From Pseudaestuariivita sp. (lineage in GTDB: Bacteria; Pseudomonadota; Alphaproteobacteria; Rhodobacterales; Rhodobacteraceae), in assembly GCA_020629995.1 (NCBI GenBank), contig JAHDCH010000064.1:1-11912 (forward strand): a stretch of 11,912 nt of DNA, read 5' to 3'. The position numbers and the translations under genes were made by a program. Below the pieces are notes generated by a model, which worked only from the letters and a program-made list of their open reading frames with translations, was not told where the DNA came from and did not search any database. Positions 1 through 7,689 of this stretch are shown piece after piece; position 1 is the first letter of the stretch, and every line of letters begins with the position of its first letter.

Positions 1-779
1 TCCAATACGCCATCGACGAAGCCCGCGCCGCCGGGATCAAGGAATTCATCTTTGTGACCTCGCGCGGCAAAGGCGCGCTCGAGGATTACTTTGACCATGC
101 CCCCCAGCTTGAAAACGAGCTGCGCAAGAAGGGCAAGGATGAGCTGCTTGAGGTGCTCAAGAACACCAACATGGAGTCGGGTGCCATCGCCTACCTGCGC
201 CAGCACAAGGCGCTGGGCCTCGGCCATGCCGTGTGGTGCGCCCGCCGCCTGATCGGCAATGAGCCCTTTGCCGTGATCCTGCCCGACGATGTGATCGCCG
301 CGGAAAAGCCGTGCCTGCAACAGATGGTCGAAGCGCATGCCGAAACCGGCGGCAGCATGGTCGCCGCGATGGAGGTCCCGCAGGACCGCGCTTCGTCTTA
401 CGGGATCCTCGACGTCAAGGAAGACATGGGCGCGATGGTGCAGGTGCAAGGCATGGTCGAAAAGCCCGCGCCGGGCGAACAGCCGTCGAACCTTGCCGTG
501 ATCGGGCGCTATATCCTGACGCCGGACGTTTTGAAGAACCTCAACAAGATCAAACAGGGCGCCGGCGGCGAGATCCAGCTGACCGACGCCATCGCCGAAG
601 AACTGCGCGAAGAGCGCGCCGTCTACGGCTACCGCTTTGCGGGCGAACGGTTCGATTGCGGCTCCAAGGCCGGGTTCCTGCAGGCCACGGTTGCCTTTGG
701 CCTGTCGCGCGACGATCTGCGCGACGACCTGACCGGCTACCTCGAAGAGGTGATGGCCGCCCGCAAGGCCGCCGAGTAA
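1..779 (+). CDS. galU: UTP-glucose-1-phosphate uridylyltransferase (5' truncated by window)
   Basis: This enzyme makes UDP-glucose from UTP and glucose-1-phosphate in the cytoplasm and feeds GalE and surface-glycan synthesis. The frame is open from base 3, and 258 codons are visible, against a usual GalU length near 290-300. The missing N-terminus would hold the nucleotide-binding GxGTR loop. Visible family marks are an N-terminal stretch ending KEFIFVTSRGK (about bases 36-71), the VILPDD core that binds the nucleotide and metal (about 273-290), MVEKP (about 453-467) and GGEIQLTDAI (about 563-592), all typical of bacterial GalU rather than RfbA-type thymidylyltransferases. It ends with TAA six bases before galE, which suggests co-transcription. 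The real start lies upstream of the window. The call is secure, and only the physiological glycan it serves is inferred. Confidence 0.95.
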   Translation, partial: QYAIDEARAAGIKEFIFVTSRGKGALEDYFDHAPQLENELRKKGKDELLEVLKNTNMESGAIAYLRQHKALGLGHAVWCARRLIGNEPFAVILPDDVIAAEKPCLQQMVEAHAETGGSMVAAMEVPQDRASSYGILDVKEDMGAMVQVQGMVEKPAPGEQPSNLAVIGRYILTPDVLKNLNKIKQGAGGEIQLTDAIAEELREERAVYGYRFAGERFDCGSKAGFLQATVAFGLSRDDLRDDLTGYLEEVMAARKAAE

Positions 780-785
780 CCCGCC

Positions 786-1769
786 ATGGCAAACATTCTG
801 GTGACAGGCGGTGCAGGCTATATCGGCTCGCACGCCTGCAAGGCGCTTGCACAGGCAGGCCACACGCCCGTGACATTCGACAACATCTCGACCGGCTGGG
901 CAGATGCCGTCAGGTTCGGCCCTCTGGAACGCGGCGACCTGCTGGATCGTGCACGGCTGGACGAAGTCTTTGCCACCCACCAGCCCGCCGCCGTGATGCA
1001 TTTTGCCGCGCTCAGCCAGGTTGGCGAAAGCATGGCGCAGCCCGGAAAATACTGGCGCAACAACGTCAGCGGATCGCTCAACCTGATCGAGGCCGCGGTG
1101 GATGCCGGGTGCCTTGACTTTGTGTTCTCTTCGACCTGCGCGACCTATGGCGATCAGGACGGCGTGGTGCTGGACGAAAACAGCGATCAGGCCCCGATCA
1201 ACGCCTATGCCGCGTCAAAACGCGCGATCGAGGACATGCTGCGCGATTTTGAAAATGCGCATGGCCTGCGCTCGGTCATCTTCCGCTATTTCAACGTGGC
1301 AGGCGCAGACCCCGACGGCGAAATTGGCGAACAGCACATCCCCGAAACGCACCTGATCCCGGCGATGATCGAAGCGATCCAGGGCAAGCGCGACGGGCTG
1401 ACCGTTTTTGGTGATGATTACGACACGCCCGACGGCACCTGCATCCGCGATTACGTGCATGTCAGCGATCTGGTGGATGCCCATGTGCTGGGCCTGAACT
1501 GGCTGAAGGATGGCAAGGGCAGCCGCGTGTTCAATCTTGGGACCGGTTCGGGCTTTTCTGTGCGCGAGGTGATCGATGCCTCCCGCGCGGTGACCAACCG
1601 CGAAGTGCCGCACACCATCGGCCCGCGCCGCGCAGGCGACGCGGTCAAGCTGGTGTCCGGTTCGACCCGCGCCGCGACCGAACTGGGCTGGACCCCAAAA
1701 CGGTCAGACATGGCCACGATGATTGCAGATGCCTGGAGGTGGCACCAGGGTGAGCCCTACAGCGCATAA
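786..1769 (+). CDS. galE: UDP-glucose 4-epimerase
   Basis: This NAD-dependent short-chain dehydrogenase/reductase-type epimerase interconverts UDP-glucose and UDP-galactose. The protein has 327 residues, normal for GalE. Seen directly: an N-terminal Rossmann loop G8-x2-G11-x2-G14 (TGGAGYIGSH), the catalytic SST at residues 115-117, the catalytic Y141-x3-K145 pair (YAASK), and RYFNVAGADP near residue 167, which is typical of GalE. The start ATG lies six bases after the galU stop and has no strong Shine-Dalgarno sequence, so translational coupling to galU is likely. Its 3' end overlaps the next gene. Whether it also acts on UDP-GlcNAc cannot be told from the sequence. Together with GalU it would supply UDP-Glc and UDP-Gal to the transferases downstream. 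Confidence 0.96.
   Translation: MANILVTGGAGYIGSHACKALAQAGHTPVTFDNISTGWADAVRFGPLERGDLLDRARLDEVFATHQPAAVMHFAALSQVGESMAQPGKYWRNNVSGSLNLIEAAVDAGCLDFVFSSTCATYGDQDGVVLDENSDQAPINAYAASKRAIEDMLRDFENAHGLRSVIFRYFNVAGADPDGEIGEQHIPETHLIPAMIEAIQGKRDGLTVFGDDYDTPDGTCIRDYVHVSDLVDAHVLGLNWLKDGKGSRVFNLGTGSGFSVREVIDASRAVTNREVPHTIGPRRAGDAVKLVSGSTRAATELGWTPKRSDMATMIADAWRWHQGEPYSA
1735..1740 (+). promoter_or_regulatory. Ribosome binding site deciding the GTG start of the GT4 gene
   Basis: GGAGGT sits inside the 3' end of galE, nine bases before a GTG at 1750. It is the best Shine-Dalgarno match in this stretch. It favours 1750 over the in-frame ATG at 1723, which has no comparable site upstream. Confidence 0.6.
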
Positions 1770-2955
1770 TCCGCCGCCCGCACGGCTGCTGGATATCACG
1801 CGCCTGATCCGGCGCGCGGGGCACCGGCTGACCGGTGTGGACCGGGTCGAATACGCCTATCTTGCCCGGCTGGCCGACGAAGATACCCCTGCCTACGGGC
1901 TGGTGCGCACACCGTTGGGATACCTTCTGCTGGACCAGGCCGGGCTGCGCCAGCTGGCGCCTTTGGTGGTGCCCGAAGGGTGGGATGGCCTGCCCCTGTG
2001 GGCGCGGCTGACGCGGCGACCCAACCCGATGCGCCGCCGGGCCGAACGCACGGTGCGCCGGCTTGCCATGGCGCGCTGCCTGCCCGCGCGGCTGGGTCAG
2101 ATGCTGCGCGATACCCTGCCCGCGGGCACGGCCTATCTGAACACCGGCCACGCAAATTTCACCGCCCGCGTGATCCGCGCCTTGCGCACCGTGCCGGGCC
2201 TGCGCATCAGCGTTCTGGTCCACGACACGATCCCGCTGGATTTTCCGCAGTACCAGCGCGAAGGCAGCGTCATCCCCTTTCGCGGCTTTCTGGCCCGGGT
2301 CGAGGCACATGCCGACCTGGTCATCGCCAATTCCGCCGACACCGCCGCCAGCCTTTCGCGCCATATGGACACCGTGCCGCCCGTGATCACTGCCTTGCTG
2401 GGCGCCGACCTTGGACCGCCGCGCGCGGTGCCAGCCACGGCGCCGCCGCACTTTGTGACGCTGGGCACGATCGAGCCGCGCAAGAACCACGACCTGCTGC
2501 TGGACGTGTGGCAGGACCTGCCCGAGCCGCGCCCGGTGCTGCACATTCTGGGCCGCCGCGGCTGGGCCAGCGCGGCCACCCTTGCCCGGCTCGACGCCGC
2601 CGATCCCGCCGTGATCCACGAGGCCGAAGGGCTGGACGACGACGCGGTCGCCGATCTGATCGCAACGTCTTGCGCCTTTCTCTTTCCCAGCCATGCCGAA
2701 GGCTTTGGCCTGCCCCCGCTGGAGGCAGCCCAGCTGGGCGTGCCCGTCCTGTGCGCAGACCTGCCGGTCTACCGCGAGTTCCTGGGCGACATTCCCGTTT
2801 ACCTGAACGCAGGTGACCGCTATGCATGGGGCATAAAGATAAAGGATCTCGTCGAAGATCCCGGAGCAGAACGGCGCAGCCACCAGGGCAAGATGCGGGG
2901 ATATTCCCCGCCAACATGGGATGCGCATTTCAAGATCGTCTTAAGCAGGACGTGA
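1750..2955 (+). CDS. GT4-type glycosyltransferase (glycosyltransferase family 1 fold)
   Basis: A retaining, GT-B-fold glycosyltransferase of 401 residues if translation starts at GTG 1750. An ATG at 1723 would add nine residues. The C-terminal half carries the donor-binding Glycos_transf_1 region: HFVTLGTIEPRKNH (about residues 234-247) and the E-x7-E motif E317-GFGLPPL-E325 that contacts the nucleotide sugar, preceded by FPSHA. The N-terminal half contains LLDITRLIRRAG (from about residue 13) and RISVLVHDTIPLDFP (about 152-166), common in bacterial mannosyl- or glucosyl-transferases of this group. There is no transmembrane segment, so it probably works at the inner face of the membrane. It overlaps galE by 20 bases, which points to one transcript with galU-galE. 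Donor and acceptor cannot be named. Confidence 0.88.
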   Translation: MSPTAHNPPPARLLDITRLIRRAGHRLTGVDRVEYAYLARLADEDTPAYGLVRTPLGYLLLDQAGLRQLAPLVVPEGWDGLPLWARLTRRPNPMRRRAERTVRRLAMARCLPARLGQMLRDTLPAGTAYLNTGHANFTARVIRALRTVPGLRISVLVHDTIPLDFPQYQREGSVIPFRGFLARVEAHADLVIANSADTAASLSRHMDTVPPVITALLGADLGPPRAVPATAPPHFVTLGTIEPRKNHDLLLDVWQDLPEPRPVLHILGRRGWASAATLARLDAADPAVIHEAEGLDDDAVADLIATSCAFLFPSHAEGFGLPPLEAAQLGVPVLCADLPVYREFLGDIPVYLNAGDRYAWGIKIKDLVEDPGAERRSHQGKMRGYSPPTWDAHFKIVLSRT

Positions 2956-3002
2956 TACCTCCTGGGATCAAGACCCGATGAGAGACAAGGTTTGAGGGTG
3001 AC

Positions 3003-4013
3003 GTGCGGGCTTGGCAATCATACCGGCTAAGGCTTCAACGGCGGCGGTGGCGCATTCGTGCCTTTCGCAAGCGGCGCGAGCTGAAAGCGGCGGCTGACCG
3101 CACAAGCGTGATCTCTCGGGGTGATGTTCTGGTCTTTTCGACCCTGCGCAACGAACGCCGCCGCCTTCCCCATTTTCTCAAGTACTACCGCGAGATGGGC
3201 GTGAACCACTTCCTGATCGTCGACAACGGCAGCGTTGACGGATCGAGCGATTACCTTGCCCGGCAGCCCGATGTTTCGGTCTGGCGCACGGACAAATCGT
3301 ACAAACGATCGCGCTTTGGGGTGGACTGGCTGAACTGGCTGGCAATGAAATACGGCCATGGCCATTGGTGCCTGACCGTGGACCCTGACGAATACTTTTT
3401 GTTCCCGTTCTGCGACACGCGGCCCATTCAGGCGCTGACCGATTGGCTGGATGCCTCGTCGATCAAATCGTTCTCGGCCATGCTGCTGGACATGTACCCC
3501 AAAGGCCGGATCGACGCGCAGCCGTTCGAGGAAGGGATGAACCCTCTCGACATCGCCAGCTGGTTCGACGCCGGGAACTACACGATTTCCAAGAACAAGC
3601 GCTTTGGCAATCTGTGGATCCAGGGCGGCGCACGGGCGCGCGTCTTCTTTCCCGATCAGCCCGCCAAGGCGCCCGCGCTCAACAAGATCCCGCTGGTCAA
3701 ATGGGACCGGCGTTATGCCTACGCCTCGTCCACGCACATGCTGCTGCCCCGCGGGCTGAACCTGGTCTATGACGAATGGGGCGGTGAAAAAGCCTCGGGC
3801 GTGTTGCTGCACACCAAATTCCTCGACACCTTCCACGAAAAGGCCGTCGAAGAGCTGGACCGCAAACAGCATTACTCGGCCTCGGTCGAATACCGTGCCT
3901 ATGCAGACAGCCTGTCGCAAAACCCGGACATGTGGTGCAAATGGTCCGAAAAGTACATCAACTGGCGCCAGCTTGAGATTTTGGGCCTCATGTCCAAGGG
4001 GAACTGGGCATGA
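3003..4013 (+). CDS. GT2-type glycosyltransferase
   Basis: A 336-residue protein starting at GTG, with GAGGGTG just upstream at 2994-3000. Residues 43-60 (LVFSTLRNERRRLPHFLK) and 63-80 (REMGVNHF.. LIVDNGSVDG) match the N-terminal fold of the GT2 subfamily often labelled Glyco_tranf_2_4. D127-P-D129-E130 (DPDEY) is the DxD-like metal/nucleotide-sugar site. The N-terminal 30 residues are unusually rich in Arg and Lys (7-27), which could bind the membrane or nucleic acid but may be incidental. It follows the GT4 gene after 47 bases and overlaps the next gene by four (ATGA), so it belongs to the same glycan operon. It is probably cytoplasmic. Its sugar specificity is unknown, and the C-terminal half (about 200-336) has no motif I recognise. 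Confidence 0.85.
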   Translation: MRAWQSYRLRLQRRRWRIRAFRKRRELKAAADRTSVISRGDVLVFSTLRNERRRLPHFLKYYREMGVNHFLIVDNGSVDGSSDYLARQPDVSVWRTDKSYKRSRFGVDWLNWLAMKYGHGHWCLTVDPDEYFLFPFCDTRPIQALTDWLDASSIKSFSAMLLDMYPKGRIDAQPFEEGMNPLDIASWFDAGNYTISKNKRFGNLWIQGGARARVFFPDQPAKAPALNKIPLVKWDRRYAYASSTHMLLPRGLNLVYDEWGGEKASGVLLHTKFLDTFHEKAVEELDRKQHYSASVEYRAYADSLSQNPDMWCKWSEKYINWRQLEILGLMSKGNWA

Positions 4014-5713
4014 CGCTGAACGTGGGCATCGTGATGCTGGTGCACACCGCGCTGCACCGCGCCGAACAGGTGGCCCGGCACTGGGCAGGCGCGGGGTGCC
4101 CCGTGGTCGTGCATATTGACCGCAACGTGCCCAAAGACGTGTCCGCCCGCTTTCGCGAGGCGCTGGGCAGCGATCCTCTGATCCGCTTTTCGCGCCAGCA
4201 CAAATGTGAATGGGGCCGCTGGGGCATTGTGGCGGCAACGCAGGACGCCGCCGAGATGATGCTGGCCGAATTTCCCGACGTGCGGCATGTCTACCTGTCG
4301 TCGGGGTCTTGTCTGCCGCTGCGGCCCGTGGCCGAGCTGGCCGCGTATCTGGCTGACCGTCCGCAAACCGATTTCATCGAAAGCGCCACAACCGCCGATG
4401 TGCCCTGGACGGTAGGTGGCCTCGACGCCGAACGCTTTACCTTGCGCTTTCCGTTCTCATGGAAACGGCAGCGGTTCCTGTTCGACCGCTTTGTCGAACT
4501 GCAGCGCGGCCTGGGGATCAAGCGCCGATTGCCCAACGGGATCGTGCCGCATATGGGATCACAATGGTGGTGCCTGACCCGCCAGACGCTGAGCGCGATC
4601 CTGGGCGACCCGGAACGCCGCACGTATGACCGGTTCTTCAAACGCGTCTGGATCCCGGACGAAAGCTATTTTCAGACGCTGGCGCGCCAGTATGGCGTCA
4701 CGGTCGAAAGCCGGTCGCTGACCCTGTCCAAATTCGATTTTCAGGGCAAACCGCACATTTTTTACGACGACCATCTGCAGCTGCTGCGCCGGTCCGACTG
4801 TTTTGTCGCGCGCAAGATCTGGCCCCGGGCCGACCGCCTGTATTCGGCTTTTCTGTCAGGCGCTTCGGGTACCGCGCAACAGGCCGAACCCAACCCCGGC
4901 AAGATCGACCGCATCTTTGCCCGTGCGGTTGAACGCCGGACACGCGGACGCGCGGGTCTGTACATGCATTCGCGCTTTCCCAACTACGGCTGGGAAAATG
5001 GCCAAACGGCCGAGAAATATTCCGTCTTTCAGGGCTTTGCCGATCTGTTCAGCGATTTTGAACCCTGGCTGGCCCGCACCACCGGGGCGCAGGTGCACGG
5101 CCACCTCTTTGCGCCGGACCGGGCGCACTTTGCCGGCGGCCACCCCGTCATTCAGGGCGCGCTTAGCGACAGCGCCGGCCTGCGCGATCGCAACCCGCTG
5201 GCGTTTCTGACCAACCTGACGTGGAACATGCGCGGCGAACGCCAGTGCTTTCAGTTCGGACCCGCAGACACCCAAAAGATCGTGCCGCATTTCGGCACCG
5301 ACCCAAACGCGCAGGTCTCGATCATCTCGGGCGCTTGGGCTGTGCCGCTGTTCAAATCCAACGCCAACTTTGCCGATCTGCGCACCACCGCCGCGCGCTA
5401 TCAGCAGATCGAATCCAAGATGCTGGCCGAGCTGCGCAAGCCCCACGTCAAGGCGCGCGTGCGCGTCTGGTCCATGGCCGAATTCATCGAAGCCCCGATG
5501 GAGCCCTTGCAGACCATCATCGACGAGATCGGCCAGACCACCGGCCGCCGCCTGACCGAGGCCCCCAAGATGGAAGACCTGACCGGCTTTGGCCAGTTCC
5601 TGCAGAACCTCAAGAACCAGGGGATGCACCCCTACCTGATGGGCGATTTCCCAATCGACCCGTCGCCGACCAACACGCGGCGCAAACCGCGCAAACCCTA
5701 TTTGGTGCGATAG
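4010..5713 (+). CDS. Core-2/I-branching (GT14) glycosyltransferase fused to an unrecognised C-terminal module
   Basis: A 567-residue protein in two parts. Residues 1-270 show the GT14 beta-1,6-N-acetylglucosaminyltransferase/xylosyltransferase signature in order: VVVHIDRN (32-39), WGRWGIVAATQDA (68-80), HVYLSSGSCLPLRP (93-106), GSQWWCLTR (183-191) and IPDESYFQTL (215-224), where D217-E218 is the expected catalytic region. This family usually transfers GlcNAc or xylose from a UDP donor and makes branches. Residues about 300-567 form a separate soluble module with conserved-looking words (GLYMHSRFPNYGWENG at 316-331, NPLAFLTNLTWNMRGERQCFQ at 395-415) that I cannot assign. I believe related two-part proteins occur in Rhodobacteraceae as domain-of-unknown-function entries. 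The start overlaps the stop of the GT2 gene (ATGA), and the sulfotransferase gene follows after three bases. Confidence 0.85.
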   Translation: MTLNVGIVMLVHTALHRAEQVARHWAGAGCPVVVHIDRNVPKDVSARFREALGSDPLIRFSRQHKCEWGRWGIVAATQDAAEMMLAEFPDVRHVYLSSGSCLPLRPVAELAAYLADRPQTDFIESATTADVPWTVGGLDAERFTLRFPFSWKRQRFLFDRFVELQRGLGIKRRLPNGIVPHMGSQWWCLTRQTLSAILGDPERRTYDRFFKRVWIPDESYFQTLARQYGVTVESRSLTLSKFDFQGKPHIFYDDHLQLLRRSDCFVARKIWPRADRLYSAFLSGASGTAQQAEPNPGKIDRIFARAVERRTRGRAGLYMHSRFPNYGWENGQTAEKYSVFQGFADLFSDFEPWLARTTGAQVHGHLFAPDRAHFAGGHPVIQGALSDSAGLRDRNPLAFLTNLTWNMRGERQCFQFGPADTQKIVPHFGTDPNAQVSIISGAWAVPLFKSNANFADLRTTAARYQQIESKMLAELRKPHVKARVRVWSMAEFIEAPMEPLQTIIDEIGQTTGRRLTEAPKMEDLTGFGQFLQNLKNQGMHPYLMGDFPIDPSPTNTRRKPRKPYLVR

Positions 5714-5716
5714 ACC

Positions 5717-7144
5717 ATGAGCAGCCAATTCGACAGTTTCGTAGTCTTTGCCGAAATGCGGACCGGGTCGAATTTCCTTGAGACGAACCTCAACGCGATC
5801 CCCGGCATCCAGTGCCATGGCGAGGCGTTTAATCCGCATTTCATCGGTTATCCGAACACCGACGCCATTCTCGGGATCAACCAGGCGGACCGCGACGCCA
5901 ACCCCAAAGCGCTGATCCGCACGATCCGCGACCGGTCGGACGGGATCGGCGGCTTTCGCTATTTCAACGACCACGACCCGCGCGTGCTGGACGTGGTGCT
6001 GGACGATCCGCGCTGCGCCAAGATCATCCTGACGCGCAACCCGCTGGAAAGCTACATCAGCTGGAAGATCGCCCAAGAGACCGGCCAGTGGAAGCTGACC
6101 CACCACAAGGGCCGCAAGAAGGCGCAGGCGACCTTTGTCGCGGACGAGTTCGAGCGCCACGTGGCCCAGCTTCAGACCTTTCAGATCCAGCTGATGAACC
6201 GGCTTCAGGTGTCGGGCCAGGCCGCGTTTTACGTCGATTACGAAGACCTGCAAAGCGTCGGCGTGATGAACGGCATCGCGGCCTTTCTGGGCGTGGAAGG
6301 TCGGATGGAGGCATTGGACCCGACGCTCAAGCGGCAAAACCCCGGCCCCCTGCGCGACAAGATCGCCAACTTCGACGAGGCGCAGGCCGCCATCGCCGAG
6401 CTGGACCGGTTTCACCTGTCGCGCACGCCAAACTTTGAGCCGCGCCGCGGCCCTGCCGTGCCCAGCTATATCGCAGCGGCCCAGGCACCGCTGATGTACC
6501 TGCCCATCCGCGGTGGCCCTGTGGACACCGTGCGCGACTGGCTTGCCGCGCTGGATGACGCAAGCCTCGATGATCTGCAGACCAAGCTGAACCAGAAGGG
6601 CGTGCGCCAGTGGAAGCGCAAGAACCCCGGACACCGCAGCTTTACGGTGCTGCGTCATCCTCTGGCCCGCGCGCATCACGTGTTCTGCACCAAGATCCTG
6701 CCCAAGGGCCCCGGCGCGATGCTGCAAATCCGCGCGACGCTCCGCCGCGTGCACGGCTTCCCCATCCCCGAGGAAACGCCCGGCTCGGATTGGACGCTGG
6801 ATGACCACCGCGCGGCCTTTTCGGCCTTTCTGGACTGGATCAAGCTTAGCCTGTCGGGCGGCGGCAGCACCCGGATCGACAGCCATTGGGAAAGCCAGGT
6901 GACCGCGCTTCAGGGCTTTGGAGAGTTTGTCCTGCCGGATGTGGTTCTGCGCGAAGAGACACTGACCGGGGATCTGGCCGATCTGGCACGCCGGGTGGGC
7001 ATTGACGCACCGCCAGCGCCCGACACCGCGCCGCATGATGCGCCCTTTACCCTGGAACAGGTGGTGACGCCGCAGATCAACGATTTGGCGCGCGACGTCT
7101 ACAGTCGCGACTACGTGATGTTCGGGTTTACCGATTGGTCATAG
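5717..7144 (+). CDS. PAPS-dependent sulfotransferase with two tandem sulfotransferase-like modules
   Basis: A 475-residue protein predicted to transfer sulfate from PAPS to a glycan. Module 1 (about 1-240) resembles Stf0/NodH-type carbohydrate sulfotransferases. It has the 5'-phosphosulfate-binding loop FAEMRTGSNFLE (11-22), a HGEAFNP segment (34-40) and the 3'-phosphate-binding strand and helix IILTRNPLESYISW (103-116). Module 2 (about 251-475) resembles the Sulfotransfer_2 family: FTVLRHPLARAHHVF (309-323) as 3'-phosphate site, IDSHWESQ (387-394), LREETLTGDL (411-420) and a terminal YSRDYVMFGF (462-471). Its presumed 5' loop, LPIRGGPVDT (262-271), lacks the usual K-T-G-[ST] order and may be inactive. 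The ATG is three bases after the preceding stop, with only a weak ribosome site, so coupling is likely. The acceptor is presumably the glycan made by the upstream transferases. Confidence 0.86.
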   Translation: MSSQFDSFVVFAEMRTGSNFLETNLNAIPGIQCHGEAFNPHFIGYPNTDAILGINQADRDANPKALIRTIRDRSDGIGGFRYFNDHDPRVLDVVLDDPRCAKIILTRNPLESYISWKIAQETGQWKLTHHKGRKKAQATFVADEFERHVAQLQTFQIQLMNRLQVSGQAAFYVDYEDLQSVGVMNGIAAFLGVEGRMEALDPTLKRQNPGPLRDKIANFDEAQAAIAELDRFHLSRTPNFEPRRGPAVPSYIAAAQAPLMYLPIRGGPVDTVRDWLAALDDASLDDLQTKLNQKGVRQWKRKNPGHRSFTVLRHPLARAHHVFCTKILPKGPGAMLQIRATLRRVHGFPIPEETPGSDWTLDDHRAAFSAFLDWIKLSLSGGGSTRIDSHWESQVTALQGFGEFVLPDVVLREETLTGDLADLARRVGIDAPPAPDTAPHDAPFTLEQVVTPQINDLARDVYSRDYVMFGFTDWS

Positions 7145-7187
7145 CGCAGGCGCGCCCCAGACCTGATCCGGAGACTTTGCCGCGCCG
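7145..7187. other. Convergent spacer between the glycan cluster and ptsN
   Basis: The two convergent genes are only 43 bases apart. Arms GGCGCG (7149-7154) and CGCGCC (7181-7186) could pair across a 26-base loop, but there is no T-run on either strand. I therefore see no standard intrinsic terminator here, and transcription may stop by Rho or by collision. Confidence 0.4.
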
Positions 7188-7652
7188 CTAGGCCGCTTGA
7201 TGCGTCTGCGCTTCGGTCAGGATCGCATGCAGCTTGCCGGCGTCAGGATTGGCGCGCAGTTTGGCACAGATGCTGGCATCGCGCAGCGTGCGCGACACAA
7301 GAGCCAGAGCCTTCAAATGCTCGACCCCGGCGCCCTGAGGTGCAAAGAGGCCGAACACCAGATCAACCGGCTGACGATCGACGGAATCAAAGTCGACCGG
7401 CGTTTCAAGCATGATGAAAACGCCCTGAACATGGGTCAGCCCGTTCAGACGGGCGTGCGGCAGGGCAACGCCCTTGCCAACACCCGTCGGGCCCAGAGCC
7501 TCGCGCTCGAGCAGCGCTTCGACGGCATTCGCCGCGGGAATGCCTGCGGCGGCATCTGCCAGGTCGGCCACGTCATGCATCAGACGCTTCTTGCTCGACA
7601 CCGCCGACACGACCTTGACGGCCTCGGGCTTGAGTAGTTCGGAGAAGTCCAT
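7188..7652 (-). CDS. ptsN: Nitrogen-PTS phosphocarrier EIIA (PtsN)
   Basis: EIIA-Ntr accepts phosphate from NPr in the nitrogen phosphotransferase system and regulates other proteins, such as potassium transport and stress functions, rather than importing sugar. The protein has 154 residues, the family's normal length. The active-site histidine is H66 in GVALPHARL (61-69), preceded by LLEREALGPTGVGKG, both characteristic of the family. The C-terminal VDLVFGLFAPQGAGVEHLKALA is also typical. The start ATG follows hpf by 37 bases with a GAGGAAGAGAG purine stretch upstream. It is the last gene of the leftward block, and hpf-ptsN order is widely conserved in proteobacteria. Confidence 0.96.
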   Translation of the reverse strand: MDFSELLKPEAVKVVSAVSSKKRLMHDVADLADAAAGIPAANAVEALLEREALGPTGVGKGVALPHARLNGLTHVQGVFIMLETPVDFDSVDRQPVDLVFGLFAPQGAGVEHLKALALVSRTLRDASICAKLRANPDAGKLHAILTEAQTHQAA

Positions 7653-7689
7653 GCTCGGCTCTCTTCCTCGTATCCTTGGCAGAGGCCGT

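Noticed and set aside
1645..2928. 427-codon minus-strand frame across galE and the GT4 gene
   Set aside because: It is antisense to two motif-supported genes, with low-complexity His/Gln/Arg/Gly-rich composition typical of a shadow frame.
3027..4238. 403-codon minus-strand frame over the GT2 gene
   Set aside because: Shadow of the GT2 coding sequence, with no domain signature.
4856..7036. 726-codon open frame on the minus strand
   Set aside because: It lies wholly antisense to the GT14-fusion and sulfotransferase genes, both of which have clear motifs. Long antisense frames are expected from the codon bias of GC-rich genes, and its translation has no recognisable domain.
7149..7186. GGCGCG/CGCGCC arms as an intrinsic terminator between the convergent genes
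   Set aside because: The 26-base loop and the lack of a T-run on either strand make a standard terminator unlikely.
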